From NCBI GenBank assembly GCA_019240125.1, contig JAFAYW010000006.1:1-44478 (forward strand): DNA of 44,478 bases, read 5' to 3'. This document shows positions 24,004-32,043 of the stretch, in pieces. The translations under genes were made by a program, and so were the position numbers. The DNA comes from Alphaproteobacteria bacterium (GTDB lineage: Bacteria; Pseudomonadota; Alphaproteobacteria; ATCC43930; CGMCC-115725). How positions within the stretch are numbered: the stretch's first letter is position 1; each line of letters opens with the position of its first letter. The notes beneath the pieces are model-generated. The model was not told the origin of the DNA and ran no database searches. It saw only the letters and a program-made list of their open reading frames with translations.

Positions 24004-24802
24004 GGGCGGCGGAGTTCCTGGGGTCGATCGCGCGACCCAATGTGACCGATGGCGCAGGCGGGGGAGGGCGGGTTCGCAGCCGGGTGCCCTTCAGCCAGAT
24101 GCGCAGGGCTTCCCAATGGATGCCGGCGATGACCTTGAGCGTCAGCAGCGGGAAGGTGACAGAAGCCCGCGCCAGGCAGGCATCGGTCAACGGCGTGCGC
24201 TTGGCGAACAGCGAGGCGATGATGATCGGGCCTTGGGCGTCGCGTCCTGATATGGCGATCCCGATGCGCTGGCCAGGCGGGATCACCCGGAACAAATACA
24301 CCATGTCCATGTCGAGAAAGGGCGACACGAAAAACCGCTTGTCGCATTCCTGATGGATCGTGCCCGCGCCGTCGTGCTCGTGCACCGGGATCAGGTAGTT
24401 GTGGCGCTCGCCAAAAGTGTTGCTGACCTCATAGACGATCGCCGCGAGGCTGCCTGTGCGGCGATAGCAGAAGAAAACACTGAGCGGGTTGAAGGCATAG
24501 CCGAGCAGGCGCGGCATCGTAAGCAGGCGGATAGCGCCGCCATCGGGCTCGATACCGGCTGCGCGCAAGCGGCCTTCGACCTGCTCCCGCAGCGTGCCGC
24601 TGCCATTGCCGTGATCGCGATCGAAGAAGCTGAACAGGTTGAAGCGATTGCGCGAAAACAGCCGCAACCGCCCCGCTACCGTGTCGAGTTCATCAAGATC
24701 GAGCAGCAGCGAGAACACGCGATAGCGCAAGCGGTGCCGCCGTGGCCGCAGCCGCTGATGCATTACCGCACCGACGTAAAGTGCGGAGGTGGGATCGCTC
24801 AT
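23990..24802 (-). CDS. DUF1365 domain-containing protein
   Basis: A 270-residue protein of the DUF1365 family, almost always encoded next to a CFA-like methyltransferase and an FAD amine-oxidase-like protein. Signature stretches are ALYVGAVMHQRLRPRRHRLRYRVFSLLLDLDEL, LFSFFDRDHG, LLTMPRLLGYAFNPLSVFFCYRR, ERHNYLIPVHEH and KRFFVSPFLDMDMVYLFRV (the first at about residues 8-40). Function is unproven; association suggests handling of the lipid substrate or membrane attachment. The start at 24802 overlaps the upstream FAD gene's stop as ATGA. Order FAD - DUF1365 - CFA, all coupled, on the minus strand. Confidence 0.92.
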   Translation of the reverse strand: MSDPTSALYVGAVMHQRLRPRRHRLRYRVFSLLLDLDELDTVAGRLRLFSRNRFNLFSFFDRDHGNGSGTLREQVEGRLRAAGIEPDGGAIRLLTMPRLLGYAFNPLSVFFCYRRTGSLAAIVYEVSNTFGERHNYLIPVHEHDGAGTIHQECDKRFFVSPFLDMDMVYLFRVIPPGQRIGIAISGRDAQGPIIIASLFAKRTPLTDACLARASVTFPLLTLKVIAGIHWEALRIWLKGTRLRTRPPPPAPSVTLGRAIDPRNSAAHVAR

Positions 24803-26277
24803 GTCTCGTGCTGCCCGATAGCAGCGACGGAACCGGGCGTCACGACGATGCGATCGGATTCGCCAGTTACTGTCCACGGTCGCTTCACCCCGCCGAGCGC
24901 CTCGGCGACGGCAAGTCCGGCCTGCAATCCGTCCTCGTGAAATCCGGCTCCGAAATAGGCGCCGCAGAACCACGTGTTGCGCTGGCCCTGCAAGGACCAC
25001 AGCTCTCTCTGCGCCGCTAGCGCTGCCGTATCGAACAGCGGATGGTGATAGGTCTCGCGGCGGATCGTCAGATCGGCGCGCGGCTCCGTCTCAGGATTGA
25101 GGGTCACGAACAATTCAGGCTCATCGGGGAGGCTCTGCAGGCGGTTCATCCAATACGTAACCGAAAGATGCTTGGATGCACCGCGCTGTCCCGAAATGTA
25201 GTTCCAGCTGGCCCAGGCGCGCCGCCGCCGTGGCATCCAGGCCGGGTCGCTGTGCAATACCGCCACATTTTCGGTATAGCCAAAGGCACCCAGCAAGCGA
25301 CGTTCCCGCGCGCTGGCGTCACTCAGCATGGTCAGCGCCTGGTCGGCATGGGTGGCAATGACGACGTGGTCGAAGGTTTGCACCGCACCCGTCACGTCCG
25401 TAAGCTCGATCGATCCCGCCGAGCGGTGCACGCCGTAAATGCCGCGTTGGATCGCGATACGGTCCGCGAACGTCTCGGTTAGTCGGGCGATGTAGGCGCG
25501 GCTGCCGCCATCGACGGTGCGCCAGATCGGCCGTCGGCTGATTTGCAGCAGACCGTGATTGTCGCAGAAGCGGATGAAGGAGGCCGCCGGGTACCGGCCG
25601 ATTTCGGTGGCCGGCGTCGACCAGATCGCCGCTGCCATCGGATAGAGGTGATCATCGCGCAGCGCCGAGCCATAGCGATGCGCATCGAGGTAATCGTCGA
25701 GGCTCGCTAGGCCGATCCCAGCCATATCGCGCGGCGCCTCGCGGTAAAAGCGCAGCAGATCGGACAACATCGACCAGAAGCGCGGGCGCACGAGATTGCG
25801 CGGCTGTGCGCACAGCCCCGCCAGATTTGTCCCGGAATATTCGAACCGGCCATTGTCGAGCGAGACGGCAAAGGACATCTCGGACGGTTTGGTCGTAACG
25901 TCGAGATGGTGGAACAGCGCCGTCAAGTTCGGATAGGTCGCCTCGTTGTAGACAATGAATCCGGTGTCCACCGGCAACGGTCCGACATCGACCGTGTTGC
26001 TGTGACCGCCGATGCGATCGTCGGCTTCGAACACGGAGACGCTGTGCCGCTGTGCCAGCAGCCACGCCGCCGACAGCCCGGAAATGCCCGAGCCGATGAC
26101 GGCAATGCGCAGCGGCTTCGCCGCGTCAGCGCCGAGCGGAATCGCGTCGCGAAAAACTTCTGGGTGGGTCAGAGCGTCAATTTCCGAGAGCGAGGTGCAA
26201 CCATTTCCGGTCTCGGTCCATATTATGACCGATGAGTGTTTCCGAGAACCAGACACGAAACCCTGGGTTCGCCACAT
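24799..26277 (-). CDS. FAD-dependent amine-oxidase-like oxidoreductase
   Basis: A protein of about 490 residues with an N-terminal Rossmann motif (RIAVIGSGISGLSAAWLL, then FEADDRIGGHSNTVDV) and a flavin-containing amine oxidoreductase body (VDTGFIVYNEATYPNLTALF, FDHVVIATHADQALTML, FCGAYFGAGFHEDGLQAGLAVAE). Relatives in DUF1365/CFA clusters are thought to oxidise or desaturate modified acyl chains. The start is uncertain: no start codon lies close to the Rossmann motif, and the available in-frame ones are GTG at 26256 and ATG at 26277, both overlapping the divergent hydrolase gene and without strong ribosome-binding sites. The stop forms ATGA with DUF1365. Confidence 0.88.
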   Translation of the reverse strand: MWRTQGFVSGSRKHSSVIIWTETGNGCTSLSEIDALTHPEVFRDAIPLGADAAKPLRIAVIGSGISGLSAAWLLAQRHSVSVFEADDRIGGHSNTVDVGPLPVDTGFIVYNEATYPNLTALFHHLDVTTKPSEMSFAVSLDNGRFEYSGTNLAGLCAQPRNLVRPRFWSMLSDLLRFYREAPRDMAGIGLASLDDYLDAHRYGSALRDDHLYPMAAAIWSTPATEIGRYPAASFIRFCDNHGLLQISRRPIWRTVDGGSRAYIARLTETFADRIAIQRGIYGVHRSAGSIELTDVTGAVQTFDHVVIATHADQALTMLSDASARERRLLGAFGYTENVAVLHSDPAWMPRRRRAWASWNYISGQRGASKHLSVTYWMNRLQSLPDEPELFVTLNPETEPRADLTIRRETYHHPLFDTAALAAQRELWSLQGQRNTWFCGAYFGAGFHEDGLQAGLAVAEALGGVKRPWTVTGESDRIVVTPGSVAAIGQHET

Positions 26278-27206
26278 CGGGCGCCCGGACCGGCCGTGGT
26301 GCGGCGATCGCGCTGGCGGGCGCTGCGTTAATGCTGATTTTCGGGGTCGTCCTGATGGTCTTGTCGCCGGTCCGCGTGTTGAATGTGCTGGCGCTGGTGG
26401 GCCGCTACCGCGTGACGACAGACATCGCCTACGCACCGGGGCCGCGCCATGGGCTCGACGTATACGCGCCCAGTTCGGCCAATGCCGCGCCCGTCGTCGT
26501 GTTCTTCTATGGGGGCAATTGGCAGGAGGGCGACAAGGCTATCTATCGCTTTGTCGGCGCGGCATTGGCGGCGCGCGGCATTGTGACCGTGATCCCCGAT
26601 TATCGTGTCTATCCCGAGGTGCGCTTCCCCGGGTTTCTCGACGATGGTGCGCAGGCAGTTCGCTGGGCGCACGATCACGCCGCATCGTTCGGTGGCGATC
26701 CCTCCCGCATGGTGCTGATGGGCCACTCGGCCGGCGGGCATATCGCGGCCATGCTGACCTATGACAGGCAATGGCTCGAACGCACCGGTCTCGACCCCAA
26801 CCGCGATATTCGCGGACTTGTCGGGCTGGCCGGCCCGTATGACTTTCTGCCGCTGCACGACGAAACCCTGAAGATCATCTTCGGCGCCCCCGATCAGCGG
26901 CCGGCGAGCCAGCCGATCAACTTCGTCGAACGCGGCGCACCCTCAGCCTTGCTCATTACCGGCGATGCCGACGATGTGGTCGATCCCGGTAATGCCAGCC
27001 GGCTGGCGAAGCGCGTGAGCGAACGAGGCGACGCCGCGACGGTGCAGATCTATCCTGGAATTGGCCACCGCTTACTGATCGGCGGGTTCGCCGCCCCATT
27101 ACGACCGTTCATCCCGGTACTGCGCGATACCGCCGACTTTGTTGAGGAAGTGACCGGCGGCACCTCGTTGCCTGACGCGCCGATGCTGGCGGCGACACCG
27201 CGGTGA
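26232..27206 (+). CDS. Alpha/beta hydrolase, membrane-anchored esterase-like
   Basis: A 324-residue hydrolase with an N-terminal membrane anchor (AAIALAGAALMLIFGVVLMVL, about residues 24-44). The catalytic domain shows YGGNW (oxyanion loop, 93-97), the nucleophile elbow GHSAGGH (S166), the acid region ITGDADDVVDP and the His in GIGHRLL. It resembles the BD-FAE/hormone-sensitive-lipase-like group. Divergent to the FAD gene, it heads a rightward operon with DUF1295 and a CFA-like methyltransferase, each joined by GTGA overlaps, which suggests action on lipid esters. The ATG at 26232 has no strong ribosome-binding site; an inner ATG before the membrane segment is possible. Confidence 0.88.
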   Translation: MSVSENQTRNPGFATSGARTGRGAAIALAGAALMLIFGVVLMVLSPVRVLNVLALVGRYRVTTDIAYAPGPRHGLDVYAPSSANAAPVVVFFYGGNWQEGDKAIYRFVGAALAARGIVTVIPDYRVYPEVRFPGFLDDGAQAVRWAHDHAASFGGDPSRMVLMGHSAGGHIAAMLTYDRQWLERTGLDPNRDIRGLVGLAGPYDFLPLHDETLKIIFGAPDQRPASQPINFVERGAPSALLITGDADDVVDPGNASRLAKRVSERGDAATVQIYPGIGHRLLIGGFAAPLRPFIPVLRDTADFVEEVTGGTSLPDAPMLAATPR

Positions 27207-28015
27207 CCATCGGCACTCTGCTGGTCGCGATTGCCGTCGCACTGTCATTGGTAATGATGGGAGCCTGGAGTGTCGCATTGCGCAGCGGCCGCTCCGGCTG
27301 GATCGATGCGATCTGGTCGTTTGCCATCGGAGGGGCCGGCGTCGTCGCCGCGTTGGTGCCGCTGGCGCCGGGCGAGCCGACGGCACGCCAGATTCTGGTA
27401 GCGGTGCTGGGGGCGACCTGGGCGCTGCGGCTGGGCTGGCACATCACGCGGCGCACGCTGGGTGGCGGCGACGACCCGCGCTATGCGCAATTGCGCGACG
27501 AATGGGGAGCGGCGTTCCGCCAGCGCCTGTTTCTATTTCTGCAGATCCAGGCTGCCTGTGCCTTCGTGCTCGCGGTGTCGATGCTGGTCGCGGCGCACAA
27601 CCCGGCGCCGCACTGGCGTGTCGGCGATGCGATCGGCGTGTTGCTGATCGTCGTTGCGATCGGGGGTGAGGCGGTCTCCGACCAGCAATTGACTCGATTT
27701 CGCCGCGACCGGACGAACCACGGCAAGGTTTGCGATGTCGGGCTGTGGGGTATGTCGCGTCACCCCAATTATTTCTTCGAGTGGCTCGGTTGGCTGGCCT
27801 ATGGGGTGATCGCGATCGGCCCTGGTTACGCCTGGGGCTGGCTGGCGCTTTCCGGACCGATCCTGATGTATCTGCTGCTGGTCCACGCTTCCGGCATTCC
27901 GCCGTTGGAAGCCCATATGCTGCGGTCGCGCGGCGTTGCCTTCCGCGCCTACCAGGCGAGGGTCAATGCGTTCTGGCCGGGGCCGCAGCGCGCCAATCGA
28001 ATGGAGCCGTCGTGA
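27203..28015 (+). CDS. DUF1295 membrane protein, steroid-5-alpha-reductase-like
   Basis: A 270-residue integral membrane protein with about six to seven hydrophobic segments. The DUF1295 signature is visible: GWIDAIWSF near the N-terminus, RLGWHITRRTLGGGDDPRYAQLRDEWG, the cofactor-binding region DQQLTRFRRDRTNHGKVCDVGLWGMSRHPNYFFEWLGWLAYG (about 174-215) and FRAYQARVNAFWPG at the end. The steroid 5-alpha-reductase/ICMT-like C-terminal fold typically binds NADPH and reduces C=C bonds, or binds SAM. The GTG start overlaps the hydrolase stop (GTGA), and the stop overlaps the methyltransferase start the same way. A lipid ene-reductase is the inferred role. Confidence 0.9.
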   Translation: MTIGTLLVAIAVALSLVMMGAWSVALRSGRSGWIDAIWSFAIGGAGVVAALVPLAPGEPTARQILVAVLGATWALRLGWHITRRTLGGGDDPRYAQLRDEWGAAFRQRLFLFLQIQAACAFVLAVSMLVAAHNPAPHWRVGDAIGVLLIVVAIGGEAVSDQQLTRFRRDRTNHGKVCDVGLWGMSRHPNYFFEWLGWLAYGVIAIGPGYAWGWLALSGPILMYLLLVHASGIPPLEAHMLRSRGVAFRAYQARVNAFWPGPQRANRMEPS

Positions 28016-29046
28016 ACCTCATCGCCGCCGCGATCGGTGTCGTCGAGCGAACGCCGCTACCCGATCCGGTGACCCGGCTCGGCATCGATCTGCTGGTGGG
28101 CCGTTCGCGTCGCTTGCGCGCGGCGACCCCGCCGAGCGAGGAGCAGGCCTTCGCGGCGGCGATGGCCGCCTATCCGATCGCCGAACACGCCGATGCGGCC
28201 AACCGCCAGCATTACGAGGTGCCGGTTGAATTCTTCAGCCTGATGCTGGGGCCACGCCGCAAATACTCGTGCTGTCTCTATGACGACGCGCACACCACCC
28301 TCGACCAGGCCGAAATGCACGCTCTCGAGGACACCGTGGCGCATGCCGGCATCGCCGACGGGCAGCGGGTCCTCGAGCTTGGCTGCGGCTGGGGGTCGCT
28401 CACCCTGTTCATGGCCGAGTGCTATCGCGGCGCGGCAATCACCGCCGTATCGAACTCCCGCGGCCAGCGCGAATTTATCAAAGCCGAAGCGACGCGGCGC
28501 GGGCTCCACAACGTCACTGTCGTCACCGCCGATATGAATGCGTTTGAGCCCACCGCCCGGTTCGACCGGGTTGTTTCGGTGGAGATGTTCGAGCACATGG
28601 CGAACTGGCAGACGCTGCTGGGCCGGGTCCGCTCGTGGCTGGAGCCGGATGGGCGCCTGCTCCTGCACGTCTTCGCGCATCGAACCCAGCCCTATCGCTT
28701 TGATCATCGCGACCCGACCGACTGGATCGCGCGGTATTTCTTTACCGGCGGCATCATGCCGAGCCACGGGCTGATCCGGCAATTCGATGACCTTTTCGCG
28801 GTCGAGCAGGAATGGCGTTGGAATGGCCGGCACTATCAGCGCACCGCGCGGGATTGGCTGGCCAATTTCGATGCATGCCGCTCGGAGATCGACCGCATCC
28901 TCGCCGCAACCTATGGTGCGGAGGCTGCGGTCTGGGGCCGCCGCTGGCGGCTGTTTCTGCTCGCCACGGCCGGGCTGTTCGGTCATGGGGGCGGCGAGGA
29001 GTGGGGCGTCAGCCATTACCGGCTGCGGCCGGTGGGATCAGCCTAG
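28012..29046 (+). CDS. CFA synthase/coclaurine-N-methyltransferase-like SAM enzyme
   Basis: A 344-residue SAM-dependent methyltransferase. SAM motif I is LELGCGWGS (121-129). Other blocks are NRQHYEVPVEFFSLMLGP, YSCCLYDD (Cys kept at the E. coli Cfa Cys139 position), VVSVEMFEHMANW, LLLHVFAHR, WIARYFFTGGIMPSHGLI, WNGRHYQRTARDWLANFD and EEWGVSHYRLRP. The MFEHM, FFTGGIMPS and GxHYxxT set is closer to plant coclaurine-N-methyltransferase-like members than to classical Cfa. Context with DUF1295 and lipid genes favours an acyl-chain C-methylation. The GTG start overlaps DUF1295 (GTGA). Confidence 0.9.
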   Translation: MNLIAAAIGVVERTPLPDPVTRLGIDLLVGRSRRLRAATPPSEEQAFAAAMAAYPIAEHADAANRQHYEVPVEFFSLMLGPRRKYSCCLYDDAHTTLDQAEMHALEDTVAHAGIADGQRVLELGCGWGSLTLFMAECYRGAAITAVSNSRGQREFIKAEATRRGLHNVTVVTADMNAFEPTARFDRVVSVEMFEHMANWQTLLGRVRSWLEPDGRLLLHVFAHRTQPYRFDHRDPTDWIARYFFTGGIMPSHGLIRQFDDLFAVEQEWRWNGRHYQRTARDWLANFDACRSEIDRILAATYGAEAAVWGRRWRLFLLATAGLFGHGGGEEWGVSHYRLRPVGSA

Positions 29047-29049
29047 ACG

Positions 29050-29601
29050 ATGGCGCCGTGGGAGGCCGTGCGGCGCTATATCGATCATCCCGATCCGCGC
29101 GTCGCGGCCGGCAACCTGATCGCAATCGTTGTCGTCTGGAACCAGCCGTTTTACCCGCTCTACCTGTATTTCGTGGTCGGCCATGACATCGCCGTGTCGT
29201 TCCTGACCTTTCTGTCGACCCCGTTCTTTGCCGCGGTGCCGGCGGTGGCGCGACGTAATCCGGTAGTCGGGCGGGCGCTGTTGCCGCTAACCGGGTTTGC
29301 CAACACCGTCGTCAGCGCCAAGGCGTTTGGCGATGCCTCGGGGGTCGAGCTGTTTCTCGGCCCCTGCGTCACGATCGCGGCCTTATTGTTCCGGCGCGCG
29401 GAACGCGGGGTGATGTTCGCTCTCGTCGGTCTCGGCCTCGCGGTTTACCTCGGTCTGCATGGCCGCTATGGCGCCCCGCTGCATCTCTATTCCAGCGACG
29501 AATATATCCGGCTGTTCGGGCTCAACGCCTTCAGCGTACTGACCTTGAGCGCGTTTGTCGGTATCGCCTTCGCCAATGCGAGCGGCGCGCGAGGTGACTA
29601 G
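29050..29601 (+). CDS. Multi-pass membrane protein of unknown function
   Basis: A 183-residue protein with about five hydrophobic segments: AGNLIAIVVVWNQPFYPLYLYFVV, IAVSFLTFLSTPFFAAV, LFLGPCVTIAALLF, GVMFALVGLGLAVYLGL and LNAFSVLTLSAFVGIAFA. Between them lie polar loops with RRNPVVGRALLPLTGFANTVVSAKAFGDASGVELF, which look conserved enough to be functional. I do not recognise the family. The ATG is 3 bp after the methyltransferase stop, so it is the fourth gene of the hydrolase-DUF1295-methyltransferase operon. The stop overlaps that of the convergent DUF2177 gene in a shared CTAG. Confidence 0.75.
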   Translation: MAPWEAVRRYIDHPDPRVAAGNLIAIVVVWNQPFYPLYLYFVVGHDIAVSFLTFLSTPFFAAVPAVARRNPVVGRALLPLTGFANTVVSAKAFGDASGVELFLGPCVTIAALLFRRAERGVMFALVGLGLAVYLGLHGRYGAPLHLYSSDEYIRLFGLNAFSVLTLSAFVGIAFANASGARGD

Positions 29602-30014
29602 CCAGACGTCGCCCGGACGATAGCTCCGGCGATCAGATACCCGAGGGTCGCCGAAACCGCGGTGACGAAGGTGCCCCAGCACAGATCAAGAATGGTGATG
29701 GTCACCGACCACGAGCGCAGTGTCGCCTGGTTTGTCAGGTCGTACGTGGCATAGGCGACAAACCCGAGAATGGCGCCGTTGAGCAGCGCCACCGACCATC
29801 GCCCCGCCGCGATTGCGGGCGAGGTCGCGAAAAAGATAATTCCGGCGATGTAGATCACGTAGAACGCAATGGCCGGGGCGAGGCGAAACTTCTCGAGCAA
29901 AAGATCGCCCAGCAATGGCCGGTAGAGACTGTTGCCCATGGTCCCGAGCCACACGGCGTCGACACCCAGAAAGACAATCCCGGTCGCGACATAATACAGT
30001 AGATACAGCTTCAC
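29598..30014 (-). CDS. DUF2177 family membrane protein
   Basis: A 138-residue integral membrane protein with four hydrophobic segments. It begins VKLYLLYYVATGIVFLGVDAVWLG and contains LLLEKFRLAPAIAFYVIYIAGI, WSVALLNGAILGFVAYATYDLTNQATLRSW and DLCWGTFVTAVSATLGYL, the DUF2177 pattern (VDxxWLG and ATYDLTNxATL). The start is the GTG at 30014, eight bases after GGAG; the frame is open further upstream without homology. DUF2177 is frequently linked to DUF1365/CFA/FAD clusters, so it probably belongs to the same lipid locus although convergent here. Function unknown. Confidence 0.88.
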   Translation of the reverse strand: MKLYLLYYVATGIVFLGVDAVWLGTMGNSLYRPLLGDLLLEKFRLAPAIAFYVIYIAGIIFFATSPAIAAGRWSVALLNGAILGFVAYATYDLTNQATLRSWSVTITILDLCWGTFVTAVSATLGYLIAGAIVRATSG

Positions 30015-30171
30015 ATCGCCACTCCGCCGCCCGTGCCGCGCGATGCTAGCACCGGGAGGGAGATTAGCATCATCACTCAATCGCATTGTCGGAGGGTTCG
30101 GCCATCCGGAACCGGAGGCCGACCGGGGCTCTCGTTCGCGAGCCCGGTGGTCAGGTTGAGGTGCCGACGGC

Positions 30172-30999
30172 GTGCTGCATATTCCGCTTAACGAGGCGCT
30201 CTGGCTCGCGCTGGCGATCCTTGTCGCGGGCGGCATCACCGGCATTCTCGCGGGATTGTTCGGGATCGGCGGCGGTGCGATTATCGTCCCGGTGCTCTTT
30301 GAGGTGTTCCGCATTCTCGGGGTACCGCCTGACGTTCGGATGCAGCTCTGCATCGGCACCTCGCTCGCGATCATCGTGCCGACCACGATCCGCTCCTACC
30401 GGGCGCACTCCGCGCGGGGTGCGGTCCTGCCGGGGGTGGTGCGTACCTGGGCCGCTCCGGCGATCATCGGCGTGGCGCTCGGCTCGATCGCGGCTGCGTT
30501 CGCGCCCGCCAGCGTCTTCACGATCGCGTTCGTCGTCTTTGCCGTGTTCATCGCGTCCAAGGCGCTCGTCGGGCGCGATGACTGGCGCGTGAGCGACCAT
30601 CTGCCGGGCCGCGCCGCGATGAACTTCTATGGTTTTCTGCTCGGCCTGTGTTCGTCGCTGATGGGGATCAGCGGCGGGTCGCTGTCGAACTTCGTGCTGA
30701 CCCTCTATGGCCAGCCATTGCGCAACGCGGTGGCGACCTCGGCGGGTGTCGGTGTCCCGATCACGATCGCCGGTACGATCGGCTACGTGCTGGCGGGCTG
30801 GCCGCACCAGGGACAGATGCCGGTCTTCTCGCTGGGCTTTGTGTCCGCACTCGGCGTGCTGCTGATTGCGCCATTATCGAGCTTCACCGCCGCCTATGGT
30901 GTTCGTTTGGCGCATTGGCTGCCGAAGCGCTGGCTGGAGGTCGCCTTCGGCCTCTTCCTCCTGCTGGTCGCCGCCCGCTTCCTGGTGAGCCTGTTTTAG
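30172..30999 (+). CDS. Sulfite exporter TauE/SafE (TSUP) family transporter
   Basis: A 275-residue membrane transporter with about eight helices and the duplicated TSUP signature: first half GILAGLFGIGGGAIIVPVLFE, second half LLGLCSSLMGISGGSLSNFVLTLYG. TSUP members move small anions such as sulfite, sulfoacetate or other organosulfonates. The start is the GTG at 30172, behind GAGGTG. It is divergent from DUF2177 (157-bp gap with no feature I can support) and its TAG overlaps the convergent luciferase-like gene by 4 bases. The substrate cannot be deduced from context. Confidence 0.92.
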   Translation: MLHIPLNEALWLALAILVAGGITGILAGLFGIGGGAIIVPVLFEVFRILGVPPDVRMQLCIGTSLAIIVPTTIRSYRAHSARGAVLPGVVRTWAAPAIIGVALGSIAAAFAPASVFTIAFVVFAVFIASKALVGRDDWRVSDHLPGRAAMNFYGFLLGLCSSLMGISGGSLSNFVLTLYGQPLRNAVATSAGVGVPITIAGTIGYVLAGWPHQGQMPVFSLGFVSALGVLLIAPLSSFTAAYGVRLAHWLPKRWLEVAFGLFLLLVAARFLVSLF

Positions 31000-31994
31000 T
31001 TGGCTGACGAGTAAAACGCGCGAATCACTTCTTGTGCATAGAGCTTTAGTGAGGCCATGACCTGCTCATGGCTCAACAGGCTGCCGGGGTTGATCTCCGC
31101 CGAGATACCGTCGATTTGCGCCGTATCGCGCAGTTCGGCGATGCGGGCGATGACCATCTCCGGCGTTCCGGCGATGCATTTCTCCCGCAACACCGCCTCG
31201 TAGCTGAGCGGGCCACGGATCAGATCAGCGCGATAGGTCGCAAATCGCATCATTCCCTCGCGGGCGCCGTCCAGCGCCGCCTCACGCGTCGCGGCGACAT
31301 AGATCGGCACCTGCAGATAGGCGCGCGGCTCGCCCGCATGACCGGCGCCCCGCCAGGCATTGCGGTAGGCCTCGGTGTGATAGGCCAGCTCGGTCAGCGG
31401 GCTGGCGCGCACCGCCGAGAACAGTGGGTAGCCGAGTTCGCCGATCGCGGCGTAGGTGTCGTGCTGGCTCGCGGCGATGCGGATTTCCGGATGCGGCTGC
31501 TGTACCGGGCGCGGCACCAAAGTGAACTCGTCAAAACTGTGATAGCGGCCGCGATAAGAGGCGACCGGCTCGGTCCAGGCCTTTTTGATGATGTCGAGGC
31601 TTTCGGCGAAGCGGTCCTGGCTTTCCTCATAAGAGATGCCATAGGCGTTGTAGGCGCGCGGAAAGGCGCTGCGGCCGACCCCGAAGATCAAGCGACCATT
31701 GCTGATCTGGTCGATCGTGGCGGTTTCCTCCGCCAGCCGCAGCGGGTGGCCCAGCGGCAGAATCTGCACGGCGGTGCCGATCTTGATCCGTTCGGTACGC
31801 GCCGCGATCGCCGCCGCGACGGTCAGTGGCGCGGTCAGCAGAGAGCGGGTGGGATTCATGTGAATCTCGGCGAGCCACACGGCGTCCAGGCCCCAGCGTT
31901 CGGCCGCCTCGATCTGTGCGAATGAGTTGCGGAACGCCTCCTGCTGCGACCCGCTTTGCGTCGTCAGAAACTCATGAAAAATGCCGAATTCCAT
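30996..31994 (-). CDS. LLM class flavin-dependent oxidoreductase
   Basis: A 332-residue luciferase-like monooxygenase of the alkanal/long-chain group. It begins MEFGIFHEFLT and contains ERWGLDAVWLAEIHMNP, LTVAAAIAARTERIKIGTAVQILPLGHPLRLAEETATID (about 57-95), LIFGVGRSAFPRAYNAYG, PHPEIRIAASQHDTYAAIGELGYPLF and CIAGTPEMVIARI. These enzymes use reduced FMN (or F420) and O2. The start is the ATG at 31994, behind GGAGGG, rather than the TTG/CTG-side extension. It lies downstream of the aconitase X genes on the same strand (49-bp gap) and may be co-transcribed with them. Confidence 0.9.
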   Translation of the reverse strand: MEFGIFHEFLTTQSGSQQEAFRNSFAQIEAAERWGLDAVWLAEIHMNPTRSLLTAPLTVAAAIAARTERIKIGTAVQILPLGHPLRLAEETATIDQISNGRLIFGVGRSAFPRAYNAYGISYEESQDRFAESLDIIKKAWTEPVASYRGRYHSFDEFTLVPRPVQQPHPEIRIAASQHDTYAAIGELGYPLFSAVRASPLTELAYHTEAYRNAWRGAGHAGEPRAYLQVPIYVAATREAALDGAREGMMRFATYRADLIRGPLSYEAVLREKCIAGTPEMVIARIAELRDTAQIDGISAEINPGSLLSHEQVMASLKLYAQEVIRAFYSSAN

Positions 31995-32043
31995 CCCGAC
32001 CCTCCGAAGCACTGCCCATCGTATCCCGCCATGTCGCAGACAG

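Noticed and set aside
31068..31925. 285-residue plus-strand open frame
   Set aside because: Antisense to the luciferase-like gene and Arg/Gly-rich; no homology visible.
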